Positions 18,404-26,904 of a DNA stretch of 64,000 nucleotides are shown piece after piece. Origin of the DNA: Pseudonocardia sp. T1-2H (lineage in GTDB: Bacteria > Actinomycetota > Actinomycetes > Mycobacteriales > Pseudonocardiaceae). The stretch's first letter is position 1. Each line of letters begins with the position of its first letter. The translations under genes were made by a program, and so were the position numbers. The stretch covers positions 5,332,001 through 5,396,000 of the forward strand of contig NZ_JBBPCL010000001.1 of NCBI RefSeq assembly GCF_038039215.1, given 5' to 3'. Below the pieces are notes generated by a model, which was given only the letters and a program-made list of their open reading frames with translations, searched no databases and was not told where the DNA came from.

Positions 18404-19137
18404 CAGATCCCCGCCATCCGGTCCGAGACCCCCGGGCCGGCCGCCCGGGCCGCGACCCGAGCCGCCCGCGACGGGCGCCGCCCCACCCTCCGCGACGCGA
18501 TCCGCTCGGCGAGCCGCATCAGCGCGGTGAGGATCGCCGCCAGCACGAGGTAGACGAGGAACACCAGGCCGAAGATCAGGATCGTGTCGTCGCCGTAGTT
18601 GGGGATCAGCACGTCACGGGCCTGCCGGGTCACCTCCGGCACCGTGATCAGGGCGAGGATCGCGGTGGACTTCAGGAGCTGGATGAACAGGTTGTTCATC
18701 GGCGGGAGCATCTCCACGAGGGCCTGCGGGAAGATCACCCGCCGCATCCGCTGCGCCGGGGAGAGGCTGAGCGCGATCGCCCCTTCGTACTGTGCCCGCG
18801 GCACGGACTGCACGGCGCCGCGGACGATCTCCGCTCCGTACGCGCCGTGGTTGAGTCCCAGGACCAGCACGCCGGCCCAGAGCGGCACCAGCTGGAACCC
18901 GATCAGCACCGGCAGCACGAAGTAGATCCAGAACAGCTGGACCACCTCCGACGTGCCGCGGAAGCCCTCGACGTAGATCCGTACCAGGACACGGACCCAC
19001 CGCCGCGGCGAGAGCAGCAGCAGACCGGCCGCGACGGACAGCAGGATCGTGAGCACGATCCCGCCCACCGTCGCGATCACCGTCGGCGGCAGGCCCTGCA
19101 GCAGTACCGGGACGATCCGCGACAGGTTGTCGGACAC
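18403..19137 (-). CDS. ehuC: Ectoine/hydroxyectoine ABC transporter permease EhuC
   Basis: 244 residues, about five transmembrane helices, HisMQ-type permease. The EAA loop region is around YEGAIALSLSPAQRMRRVIFP (residues ~116-136). The C-terminal 30 residues are Arg/Ala-rich and cytoplasmic. It starts 7 bp after the ehuB stop. The order B-C-D-A matches known ehu operons. Confidence 0.9.
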   Translation of the reverse strand: MSDNLSRIVPVLLQGLPPTVIATVGGIVLTILLSVAAGLLLLSPRRWVRVLVRIYVEGFRGTSEVVQLFWIYFVLPVLIGFQLVPLWAGVLVLGLNHGAYGAEIVRGAVQSVPRAQYEGAIALSLSPAQRMRRVIFPQALVEMLPPMNNLFIQLLKSTAILALITVPEVTRQARDVLIPNYGDDTILIFGLVFLVYLVLAAILTALMRLAERIASRRVGRRPSRAARVAARAAGPGVSDRMAGI

Positions 19138-19144
19138 CTTCGTG

Positions 19145-20055
19145 TCAGGCCGCGGCGCACAGCGACGCCGTGGTCACGTCCGGGCCGGGGATGTTGTCCT
19201 TGGTGAAGCCGAAGGGCTGCGCGATCGTGAGCCACTGCCCGTTGTCGTGCAGCTTCCTGAGCTCGGTGTTGAAGGCGTCCACGAAGTCGGTGTCCGCCTT
19301 GCGGAAGACGAACGCGCCCGCGGAGACGGTCGGCTTCCCGTCGACGGTCGGGAAGAAGCCGCCGGTGACCTCGACGGCCGATCCGGGGTTCTTCTTCACC
19401 ACGTCGTTCAGGGAGATGTTGGTGAGGGCGGCGGCGTCGGCCCGGCCCGTGGCGACCGCCTGCAGCAGCGTGTTCTGCGTGTCGAACACCTGGATCTGCG
19501 AGTCCGGCACCCCGGCCTTCTGCGCGTAGCCCTGCTCGACGGCCCCGCTCAGCACGGCCAGCCGGAGGTTCTTGTTCTTGACGTCGTCGAAGGTCGCGAC
19601 GCCCTTCGGGTTGCCGGTCGGGACCAGGAACGCCGTCGGCGCGGTGTAGTCCGGCTCGGAGAACGCGGCGCTGGCGCACCGGCTCGGGTTGATGAACATG
19701 CCCGCGGTGACCATGTCGAACTGGTTGGCGTTGAGGCCCGGGATCAGCGAGTCGAAGCTGACCTGGGTGGCCTGCAGGTCGTTGATGCCCAGGGCCTTCA
19801 TCACGGCCCGGCCGACCTCGACGGACTCGCCGGTGACCTTGCCGGTGTTGTCGGTGAAACCGTAGGGGGCCTCCCCGCGATCCCGACCTTGATCGTGCCG
19901 TTCTGCCTGGCCGTGGCGAGGGTGCCGCTCGCGCCGCTACCCCCGGGGTTCGTCGCGGTGCACGCGGACAGCAGCACCGGCCCACCCACGGCCACCGCCC
20001 CCGCCACGGCGGCTCGTCTGAAGAAGTCCCTGCGGCTCCACCGGTACTCGGACAT
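19145..20055 (-). CDS. ehuB: Ectoine/hydroxyectoine ABC transporter substrate-binding protein EhuB (apparent frameshift)
   Basis: First gene of the Ehu operon. The N-terminus has a clear Tat motif (SRRDFF) and lipobox (LLSAC), so it is a Tat-exported lipoprotein. The mature protein carries the EhuB signature VTAGMFINPSRCASAAFSEP. The N-terminal frame (ending GTIKVGIAG) and the remainder (EAPYGFTDNTGKV onward) meet at a run of four C at 19873-19876; one extra base joins them cleanly. The start ATG at 20055 has a GGAGGG site. Ectoines are osmoprotectants and also nutrients, so expression is probably osmotic or substrate-dependent (inference). Confidence 0.9.
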
Positions 20056-20258
20056 GGGCTCACCCTCCGGATGTCTTCGTCGACACCGGCCGTTCCGGGC
20101 ATCTGCGCCGGCAACCGGCAACGTCGATCGAACGTAGGTGGTCGATCAGGGGCCGTCAAAGGATCTCGGCGGTACTCGGCGGTCGTTACGCGACCGCAAC
20201 ACGGTGCTCCCCCGACCGTGACCATGCCGCGGGGGCACCGATAGGAGAGGATCGGCCC

Positions 20259-21197
20259 ATGCTGCGCATCGCGGGACTGCCCGTACCCGGCCCCGGGGAC
20301 CTCGTCGCCGGAGCCGTCGACGGCGTGAAGGCGCTCGCGGGCTGGACGGAGGACGCGGTCGGCGTGGCCGCCTCGCTGCCGGAGCGCGCCACCGCCCTGC
20401 TCGACGACGTGTCGGGGCTGGTCGGGCGGATCGGCGGGATCGCCGAGCGGGTCGAGACCCTGCTGGACCGGGTCGAGGGGGTCGCGGAGCGGGCCGAGGG
20501 GCTGGTCGGACGGGTCGACGTCGTCGCCGGGGAGGCCGAGACGATGGTGACGCGCATCGCCGTCGTGGCCGGTGACGCGGAGGTCATCGTCGGCGGGGCC
20601 CGCACCGTGGCCGACGGCGCCGCCACGCTCGTCGCGCGGGCGTCGCTCGTCGCGGACGAGGCGGCGGGGCTGGTCGGACGGGCCGGTCAGGTCGCGGACA
20701 GCGCGGCCGGGGTGGTCGCGGGCGCGGCCGAGGTGGCCGCCGAGGCGAGGAGCCTGGTCGGCAGCGCGGGAGGGGTCGCGGGCGAGGCGTCGGGCGTCAT
20801 CGAGAAGGCGGCCGCCGTCGCGGACCTCGCGCGCGGCGTCGTCGAGGAGGCCTCCGGGACGAGCTCGGCGGCGAGCGAGCTGCTCGACACCTACGCCCCC
20901 CTGGCCAAGCGTGCGGCGCCGCTGGCCACGAGGTTCGTCGACGAGTTCTCCGAGCAGGAGCTGCAGGCCGCGATCCGGATGGTCGACCAGCTGCCGGCGC
21001 TCACGAACCAGCTCGAGACCAGCATCATGCCGATCCTCGTGACGCTGGACCGGGTCGGCCCGGACGTCCACGAGCTCCTCGACGAGCTGCGCGGAGTCCG
21101 GATGGCGATCAACGGCATCCCGGGCTTCACGTTCTTCCGCCGCCGCGGCGAGGAGAGGGACGAGGAGAACGGCGGCCGCCAGCCGGACAGGGGGTAG
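20259..21197 (+). CDS. Protein with ten tandem 14-residue amphipathic repeats
   Basis: 312 residues. After a 57-residue lead, residues 58-197 are ten consecutive 14-residue units with consensus [AVI]xxVAxxAxxLVxR, i.e. two heptads each. A more conserved C-terminal block follows (about 205-295: TYAPLAKRAAPLA, MPILVTLDRVGPDVHELL, AINGIPGFTFF), then a charged tail. There is no signal peptide and no membrane segment. I recognise the C-terminal block from actinobacterial proteins that are sometimes mislabelled as RuBisCO large subunit; no catalytic features support that. An amphipathic helical rod could bind a lipid, membrane or PHA-granule surface, as phasins do, but this is inference. ATG start with GGAGAGG upstream. 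Confidence 0.82.
   Translation: MLRIAGLPVPGPGDLVAGAVDGVKALAGWTEDAVGVAASLPERATALLDDVSGLVGRIGGIAERVETLLDRVEGVAERAEGLVGRVDVVAGEAETMVTRIAVVAGDAEVIVGGARTVADGAATLVARASLVADEAAGLVGRAGQVADSAAGVVAGAAEVAAEARSLVGSAGGVAGEASGVIEKAAAVADLARGVVEEASGTSSAASELLDTYAPLAKRAAPLATRFVDEFSEQELQAAIRMVDQLPALTNQLETSIMPILVTLDRVGPDVHELLDELRGVRMAINGIPGFTFFRRRGEERDEENGGRQPDRG
20430..20849 (+). repeat. Ten 42-bp coding repeats (14 residues each)
   Basis: In-frame array encoding residues 58-197 of the protein above. Units begin IGGIAERVETLLDR, VEGVAERAEGLVGR, VDVVAGEAETMVTR and continue without gap or phase change to AAAVADLARGVVEE. Nucleotide identity between units has diverged although the residue pattern is kept, suggesting an old expansion under protein-level selection. 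Confidence 0.85.
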
Positions 21198-21201
21198 GAA
21201 C

Positions 21202-21227
21202 GGTGCTGAACGACGCTGTTCAGCACC
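21202..21227. terminator. Perfect 10-bp stem terminator between convergent genes
   Basis: GGTGCTGAAC (21202-21211) pairs exactly with GTTCAGCACC (21218-21227) around a 6-nt loop. It lies between the stop of the repeat protein and the stop of ethylmalonyl-CoA mutase and can serve both strands. Confidence 0.85.
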
Positions 21228-21230
21228 CTC

Positions 21231-23246
21231 CTACAGGCCGTTCGCCTCCCGGACCAGGGTCACGATCGCGTCCATCATCTCCGTGAGCCGGTAGTCCTTC
21301 GGCGTGAAGACGGCCGCGATCCCCTTGGTCTTCAGCGTCGCCGCGTCGTCGGCCGGGATGATCCCGCCGACCACGACCGGGATGTCCTCGGCGCCGGCGG
21401 CGCGAAGGCCGTCGACGACCGCCGGCACGACCTCGAGGTGCGAGCCGCTGAGCACGGACAGCCCGACGACGTGCACGCCCTCCTGCACCGCCGCGGACAC
21501 GATCTGCGCGGGCGTGAGCCGGATCCCCTGGTAGACGACCTCGAACCCGACGTCGCGGGCCCGCACCGCGACCTGCTCGGCGCCGTTGGAGTGCCCGTCC
21601 AGACCCGGCTTCCCGACGAGCATGCGGAGCCGGGTACCCAGCTCGTCGCCGGTCGCGCGGACCCGCTCCCGGACCGTCGCGATCTCGGCGGCCGCCTCCC
21701 CGGACGCGACCGCGGCGGAGACGCCCGTGGGCGCCCGGAACTCGCCGAAGACCTCCCGCAGCGCGCCGGCCCACTCGCCGGTCGTCACGCCTGCCTTGGC
21801 GCAGTCCACGGAGACCTGCATCAGGTTCTCGTCGGTCTTGGCGGCGTCGCGGAGGGCGTTCAGCGCGGCCTCGACGGCCGCGTTGTCCCGCGAGGAGCGC
21901 CACTCCTTGATGGCCGCGATCGCGGCGGCCTCGGTCTCCGGGTCCACCGTCTCGATCGACGCGGCCCCCTCGGCCTGCAGCGGGCTCGGCTCGGTGGTGT
22001 CGAACTTGTTGACGCCCACGACGATCGCCTCGCCGGTCTCCATCCGGCGGCGCCGCTCGGCCAGCGACGAGACGAGCTCGCCCTTCATGTAGCCGTTCTC
22101 GACGGCCGCGACCGCGCCGCCCATCTCCTGCACCCGGTCGATCTCCGCCTGGGCGCCCTCGACGAGCTCGGCGACCTTGGCCTCGACGACCTTCGAGCCC
22201 TCGAACAGGTCCTCGTACTCCAGCAGGTCCGTCTCGTAGGCCAGCACCTGCTGCATCCGCAGCGCCCACTGCTGGTCCCACGGGCGGGGCAGGCCGAGCG
22301 CCTCGTTCCACGCCGGCAGCTGGATCGCGCGGGCCCGGGCGTCCTTGGAGAGCGTCACGGCGAGCATCTCCAGCACGATGCGCTGGACGTTGTTCTCCGG
22401 CTGGGCCTCGGTCAGCCCGAGCGAGTTGACCTGGACGCCGTAGCGCAGGCGCCGCTGCTTGGGGTTCTCCACGCCGTAGCGCTCGAGCGTGATCCGGTCC
22501 CACATCCGGCCGAGCGCCCGGAGCTTGCACATCTCCTCGACGAACCGCAGCCCCGCGTTGACGAAGAACGAGATGCGCCCGACGACGTCGCCGAACTTCT
22601 CCGGCGGCACCTGCCCGGAGTCCCGCACGGAGTCCAGCACCGCGATCGCCGTCGACAGCGCGTAGGCGAGCTCCTGCTCGGGCGTCGCGCCGGCCTCCTG
22701 CAGGTGGTAGCTGCAGATGTTGATCGGGTTCCACTTCGGGATCTCGGTGACCGACCAGGCCACCATGTCCGTGATGAGGCGCAGGCTCGGGGCCGGCGGG
22801 AACACGTAGGTCCCGCGGGAGAGGTACTCCTTGACGATGTCGTTCTGCGTCGTCCCCGCGAGCTTGGACCGCATCTCCTCGATGTCGATCCCGGCGGCCT
22901 CGGCCTGCTCCTCCGCGACGGCGGTGTAGAGCGCGAGCAGCCACATCGCGGGCGCGTTGATGGTCATCGAGGTGTTGGCCTCGGCCATCGGGATGCCCTC
23001 GAAGAGGGTCCGCATGTCCCCGATGTGGCTCACCGGCACGCCGACCTTGCCGACCTCGCCCTTGGCCAGCTCGTCGTCCGGGTCGTAGCCGGTCTGGGTG
23101 GGCAGGTCGAACGCGATCGAGAGCCCGGTCTGGCCCTTGGCCAGGTTGCGCCGGTAGAGCGCGTTGGACTTCTCCGCCGACGAGTGGCCGGCATAGGTCC
23201 GGATCACCCACGGACGGTCGCGCTCACGATCGGTCGGGTACGGCAC
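21231..23246 (-). CDS. ecm: Ethylmalonyl-CoA mutase (MeaA-type, B12-dependent)
   Basis: 671 residues. It converts (2R)-ethylmalonyl-CoA to methylsuccinyl-CoA using adenosylcobalamin, the second dedicated enzyme of the ethylmalonyl-CoA pathway. The catalytic TIM-barrel half spans about residues 10-530 (RTYAGHSSAEKSNALYRRN, FDLPTQTGYDPD, TMTINAPAM-like MTINAPAMWLLALY). The C-terminal B12 domain (about 545-671) has the DGHSNGAEQ cobalamin-ligand motif. It is a single-chain protein, unlike the MutA/MutB methylmalonyl-CoA mutase, and the N-terminal WVIRTYAGHSSAEKSN is the MeaA/Ecm type. The GTG start at 23246 has a GGAGG eight bases upstream. MeaB, Ccr and the cobalamin adenosyltransferase are in the same window. 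Confidence 0.93.
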   Translation of the reverse strand: MPYPTDRERDRPWVIRTYAGHSSAEKSNALYRRNLAKGQTGLSIAFDLPTQTGYDPDDELAKGEVGKVGVPVSHIGDMRTLFEGIPMAEANTSMTINAPAMWLLALYTAVAEEQAEAAGIDIEEMRSKLAGTTQNDIVKEYLSRGTYVFPPAPSLRLITDMVAWSVTEIPKWNPINICSYHLQEAGATPEQELAYALSTAIAVLDSVRDSGQVPPEKFGDVVGRISFFVNAGLRFVEEMCKLRALGRMWDRITLERYGVENPKQRRLRYGVQVNSLGLTEAQPENNVQRIVLEMLAVTLSKDARARAIQLPAWNEALGLPRPWDQQWALRMQQVLAYETDLLEYEDLFEGSKVVEAKVAELVEGAQAEIDRVQEMGGAVAAVENGYMKGELVSSLAERRRRMETGEAIVVGVNKFDTTEPSPLQAEGAASIETVDPETEAAAIAAIKEWRSSRDNAAVEAALNALRDAAKTDENLMQVSVDCAKAGVTTGEWAGALREVFGEFRAPTGVSAAVASGEAAAEIATVRERVRATGDELGTRLRMLVGKPGLDGHSNGAEQVAVRARDVGFEVVYQGIRLTPAQIVSAAVQEGVHVVGLSVLSGSHLEVVPAVVDGLRAAGAEDIPVVVGGIIPADDAATLKTKGIAAVFTPKDYRLTEMMDAIVTLVREANGL

Positions 23247-23443
23247 CGGACACCTCCACGTCGAAGAACGGCCTGATCGTACTGGCCGGTAGCGACTCGC
23301 ACCCCGGGGAACGGCCGTCGTCACACCCTTCTGGGTGGAAAAGTACGCGATGTGCGCGAGAAAGTACGCGCCTGATCGATCCAGCGGCCGGCGCGAGCGG
23401 GATGAACGGGCCGGTCGGGCAGGTGGGGGCGCACACTTCACGG

Positions 23444-23764
23444 ATGGGGATTCCGTCCGGGCTCGTCGAACTCGGGGGCTCGCTGCTCGCCATCGGCCTG
23501 GTGATCGCGCTGCTGCGCTGGGCCTTCGACACGAACGCGACCCAGCCCTCCCCGCCCAGCGACGATCCCGACGACCCGATGGGCGTCGGCCTGCTGGAGC
23601 AGGTCTCGGAGGTCCCCACGGAGTCGGCGGCACAGGTCCTGGCGGGCCGGCTGCGCTCCGAGGGGGTCCGAGCGACGATCGCGAAGCCCGCGGCGGACTC
23701 CCCCGGCTACCGCGTCCTCGTCTTCCCCCAGGACGTCCCGGTCGCCCGCCTGATCCTGCACTGA
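23444..23764 (+). CDS. Membrane-anchored DUF2007-like small protein
   Basis: 106 residues from the ATG at 23444 (an ATG at 23402 would add 14 unlikely-looking residues). One transmembrane helix at about residues 8-25 (GGSLLAIGLVIALLRWAF), an acidic linker, then a ~60-residue C-terminal domain (SEVPTESAAQVLAGRLRSEG...YRVLVFPQDVPVARLIL) resembling the DUF2007 putative signal-transducing fold. Function unknown. It is divergent from the mutase gene. Confidence 0.65.
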   Translation: MGIPSGLVELGGSLLAIGLVIALLRWAFDTNATQPSPPSDDPDDPMGVGLLEQVSEVPTESAAQVLAGRLRSEGVRATIAKPAADSPGYRVLVFPQDVPVARLILH

Positions 23765-23774
23765 GGCGCCTCGG

Positions 23775-24596
23775 TCAGACCTTGTGGTACTTCGCGTCCA
23801 GGAAGCAGAAGACCCCGTAGGCCGCGATCCCGATCGCCACGGCGATCAGCAGGAACATTCCGAACGGCTGCTGCCCGAGCGTCTTCAGCGCGGAGTCCAG
23901 GCCGTTGGCCCTTTGCGGGTCGAACTTGACCGCGGCGGTGACGATCAGGATGCCCAGCACCCCGATCGCGATCCCCTTGGCGATGTAGCCGATCTGCCCG
24001 GTCCGCTCGTCGACGCGGCGGGCGTGCGGGTCGGCTCCCGTCAGGTCCTGGTCCTCGAGGAACTTCTTCTTCCAGCCCTCGTAGATCATCACCCCGCCGC
24101 CGATCAGCACGCCGATCCCCACCAGGGCCACGAGCACCCGGCCGCCCGGCAGCCCGAGCAGGCCCGCGGTCGCCTTGCTGCCGCCGGTGCCCGACGAGGC
24201 GCCGCGGACCGCCGTGGCTGCGGTGACCGCGGCCAGCACCGCGTAGATGAGGGCCTGCCCCGCATTGACCACCCTCTTCTGGAGGCGCTTCTTCTCGTCG
24301 GTGATGTAGGTGAAACCCCAGACGGCCGAAGTCGCGCGCCACAGCACCACGCAGACGAACCCGAGGAACAGCACCCAGAGGAGGACCTTCCCGAAGGGCT
24401 CCGCGGCGATGGCCGTGAGTGCCCCGCTCTGGTTCGCCTTCTGCCCTCCTCCGCCGAGCGCGACCTGGATCGCGAGCCACGCGATCAGCAGGTGCAGCAC
24501 GCCGTTCGCGGCGATGCCGACCCGCGCACCCTTCTTGACCGGCTCGCTGCGCGCGACCTGTCTGGGGCTCCGGTGGGTGGATGCGGCGTCGGACAT
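23775..24596 (-). CDS. DUF1206 integral membrane protein
   Basis: 273 residues with about six transmembrane helices arranged as three repeated two-helix units, each starting with a Gly-rich helix (GIAANGVLHLLIAW, NAGQALIYAVLAAV, GYIAKGIAIGVLGI). This triplicate layout is typical of DUF1206. The protein ends AKYHKV and the N-terminus is cytoplasmic and basic. Function unknown. Its stop is 10 bp from the convergent stop of the DUF2007-like gene. Confidence 0.85.
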   Translation of the reverse strand: MSDAASTHRSPRQVARSEPVKKGARVGIAANGVLHLLIAWLAIQVALGGGGQKANQSGALTAIAAEPFGKVLLWVLFLGFVCVVLWRATSAVWGFTYITDEKKRLQKRVVNAGQALIYAVLAAVTAATAVRGASSGTGGSKATAGLLGLPGGRVLVALVGIGVLIGGGVMIYEGWKKKFLEDQDLTGADPHARRVDERTGQIGYIAKGIAIGVLGILIVTAAVKFDPQRANGLDSALKTLGQQPFGMFLLIAVAIGIAAYGVFCFLDAKYHKV

Positions 24597-24764
24597 GGGA
24601 CCTCCTGGGACCGTCTCCCGGGGACCGCCCGGGCAGTGACCCGGACGTTCCCACGCCCGTTATGTCCCGGCATCCGCTGCTACTCCGTCCGGCCCAACGA
24701 CGTCGCGGGAGAAGCCCGGCGTCGATGTCCCGGCCTCGAGCGTCGGTGCTCCCGTCGACGCACC

Positions 24765-26033
24765 TCAGCGCTCGGGGTCGCTCGTCACCCGCGACACGTC
24801 CGCGCCCAGGGAGGCCAGGTTCTCCACGAACCGCGGGTAGCCGCGGTCGATGTGGTCGACGTCCCAGACCTCGGTCTCACCGTCCGCGCACAGCCCGGCG
24901 AGCACGAGCCCCGCGCCGGCCCGGATGTCGCTCGCCCACACCGGGGCGCTGGAGAGCCGGTCGACCCCGCGGACGACGGCGTGGTGCCCGTCCGTCCGGG
25001 CGTCCGCGCCGAGGCGCACCATCTCGTCGACGAACCGGAAGCGCGCCTCGAACACGTTCTCGGTGATCATCGAGGTGCCGTCCGCGACCGCGGAGAGCGC
25101 GATCGCCATCGGCTGCAGGTCCGTGGCGAAGCCCGGGTACGGCAGCGTCACGAAGTCCACGGCCCGCGGACGGCCGGGCATGGCGACGGTGAACGCGTCC
25201 GGCTCGATGCTCGTCTCCGCGCCCGCGGTGCGCAGCTTGTCCAGCACGAGGTCGATGTGGTGCGGGTCGACGCCGCGGACCGTCACCTCGCCCCGGGTCA
25301 TCACGGCGGCGAACGCCCAGGTCGCCCCCACGATCCGGTCCCCGATCACCCGGTGGGCGGTCGGCTGGAGCCCGGTCACGCCGTGCACGGTGAGCGTGGA
25401 CGAGCCGACGCCCTCCAGCTTGGCGCCCATCTGCTGCAGCATGAGGCAGAGGTCGACGATCTCGGGCTCGCGCGCCGCGTTGTCGATGATCGTGGTGCCC
25501 TCCGCGAGCACCGCCGCCATCAGGATGTTCTCCGTCGCGCCGACGCTGGGGAAGTCCAGCCAGATCTGCGCGCCGTGCAGGCCCTCCGCCGTCGCGACGA
25601 CACGGCCGTGCTCGATCTCGGTGGTCGCGCCCAGCTTGCGCAGGCCCGCCTGGTGCATGTCCAAGGGCCGGGAGCCGATCGCGTCCCCACCGGGCAGCGG
25701 GACGACCGCGCGCCGGCACCGGGCCACCAGCGGCCCGAGCACGCACACCGACGCCCGCAGCTTCGACACCGAGCGGTAGTCCGCCTGGTCGCCGGGCTCG
25801 GCCGGGACGTCGATGGTGACCGTGTCCCCGACGACCTCGACGGTGCAGCCGAGGCTCCGCAGCACGTCCGCCATCAGCGGGACGTCCAGGATCTCCGGAC
25901 AGTTCGTGAGCGTCGTCGTGCCCTCGGCCAGCAGCGCCGCGGCCATCAGCTTCAGCACGCTGTTCTTGGCGCCGACGACGTCGACGGTCCCGGTCAGCCG
26001 GGCCCCGCCACGCACCGCGAAATGTTCCACCAC
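24765..26033 (-). CDS. murA: UDP-N-acetylglucosamine 1-carboxyvinyltransferase MurA (Asp at catalytic Cys position)
   Basis: 422 residues counting from the first of two adjacent GTG codons (26033). First committed step of peptidoglycan synthesis: PEP plus UDP-GlcNAc. The fold begins at [21 protein letters not shown], with the catalytic Lys in GAKN. The loop that holds Cys115 in E. coli reads [15 protein letters not shown], giving Asp117 as in the fosfomycin-resistant M. tuberculosis enzyme. The rest ([21 protein letters not shown]-like [22 protein letters not shown]) is standard. It follows the adenosyltransferase on the same strand, matching mycobacterial order. Confidence 0.96.
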   Translation of the reverse strand: MVEHFAVRGGARLTGTVDVVGAKNSVLKLMAAALLAEGTTTLTNCPEILDVPLMADVLRSLGCTVEVVGDTVTIDVPAEPGDQADYRSVSKLRASVCVLGPLVARCRRAVVPLPGGDAIGSRPLDMHQAGLRKLGATTEIEHGRVVATAEGLHGAQIWLDFPSVGATENILMAAVLAEGTTIIDNAAREPEIVDLCLMLQQMGAKLEGVGSSTLTVHGVTGLQPTAHRVIGDRIVGATWAFAAVMTRGEVTVRGVDPHHIDLVLDKLRTAGAETSIEPDAFTVAMPGRPRAVDFVTLPYPGFATDLQPMAIALSAVADGTSMITENVFEARFRFVDEMVRLGADARTDGHHAVVRGVDRLSSAPVWASDIRAGAGLVLAGLCADGETEVWDVDHIDRGYPRFVENLASLGADVSRVTSDPER

Positions 26034-26109
26034 GACGCGCGACGGTAGCGGTTCCCGAGGACGGCCCCCACCGTCGCCCCCGCCCGTCCCACCCACCGCG
26101 AGGCGCGGT

Positions 26110-26133
26110 ATCCCGCTCACCGGGGCGCGGGAT
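26110..26133 (-). terminator. Short hairpin between adenosyltransferase and murA
   Basis: ATCCCGC (26110-26116) pairs with GCGGGAT (26127-26133) around a 10-nt loop, just past the adenosyltransferase stop. It is a 7-bp stem without a U-run, so it is only a possible terminator or attenuator. Confidence 0.35.
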
Positions 26134-26145
26134 TCCCCGGCGCCG

Positions 26146-26745
26146 TCACGTCGTCCCGGCCTGCGGGCCCCCCGGCTGCCACAGCACGTCGCCGTCCGGG
26201 TTCGCGGCCCGGCCGAGGATGAACAGCAGGTCCGAGAGCCGGTTGAGGTACTTGGCCGTGAGCGGGTTGGTCTGCTCGGCGTCCACCTCGAGCAGCGCCC
26301 ACACCGTCCGCTCGGCCCGCCGGGCGACCGTCCGGGCCACGTGCAGGTACGCCGCGCCGGGGGTCCCGCCGGGCAGGATGAAGGACGCGAGCTTCGGCAG
26401 GTCCTCGTTGAACTCGTCGCACCAGGCCTCGAGCCGGGTGACGTAGTCCTCGGTGATCCGCAGCGGCGGGTACTCCGGCTGTTTCGGATCATCCGGGGCG
26501 ACGATCGGGGTGCACAGGTCCGCACCGACGTCGAAGAGGTCGTTCTGCACCTGCGCGAGGGGCACGAGCAGCCGGTCGGAGAGCCCACCCACGGTGACCG
26601 CGAGCCCGACGGCGGCGTTGCACTCGTCGGTGTCCGCGTAGGCCGCGAGCCGGGTGTCCGTCTTCGGGACCCGGCTGAAGTCCCCCAGCGCGGTGGTCCC
26701 GGCGTCGCCGGTCTTCGTGTAGATCCTGGTCAGGTGCACGGCCAT
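26146..26745 (-). CDS. Cob(I)yrinic acid a,c-diamide / cob(I)alamin adenosyltransferase (PduO type)
   Basis: 199 residues. It transfers adenosyl from ATP to cob(I)alamin to make coenzyme B12. The N-terminal [14 protein letters not shown] motif binds ATP, and the central region around [36 protein letters not shown] and [14 protein letters not shown] is diagnostic for the PduO/MMAB trimeric family. Its product is needed by ethylmalonyl-CoA mutase (21.2 kb) and other mutases. The same gene sits beside murA in mycobacteria. A 22-bp repeat array lies immediately upstream of its start. Confidence 0.93.
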   Translation of the reverse strand: MAVHLTRIYTKTGDAGTTALGDFSRVPKTDTRLAAYADTDECNAAVGLAVTVGGLSDRLLVPLAQVQNDLFDVGADLCTPIVAPDDPKQPEYPPLRITEDYVTRLEAWCDEFNEDLPKLASFILPGGTPGAAYLHVARTVARRAERTVWALLEVDAEQTNPLTAKYLNRLSDLLFILGRAANPDGDVLWQPGGPQAGTT

Positions 26746-26782
26746 ACCCAGACCCTAACCCGGGTCGACGGCCTGAGACCCC

Positions 26783-26900
26783 GGCTCGTGCGGCTCCGAA
26801 CCGCGACTCGCCCGGCTCAAGAGCGCGACTCGCGCGGCCTGAGAGCGCGACTCGCCCGGCTCGAGAGCGCGACTCGCGCGGCCTATGAGCGCGACTCGCG
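26783..26900. repeat. Array of six 22-bp direct repeats
   Basis: GACTCGCG-type cores begin at 26783 (variant GGCTCGTG), 26805 (last base C), 26827, 26849 (last base C), 26871 and 26893, every step exactly 22 bp. Between cores the sequence alternates GCCCGGCTC and GCGCGGCCT flavours. All units point the same way, unlike the head-to-head array at 10688-10852, with which it shares core and period. It fills the gap between DUF2550 (stop at 26905) and the adenosyltransferase start (26745). Confidence 0.85.
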
Positions 26901-26904
26901 GGGT

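Noticed and set aside
10688..26900. The 22-bp arrays as CRISPR
   Set aside because: There are no spacers, the repeats are contiguous and diverged, one array changes orientation, and no cas genes are in the window.
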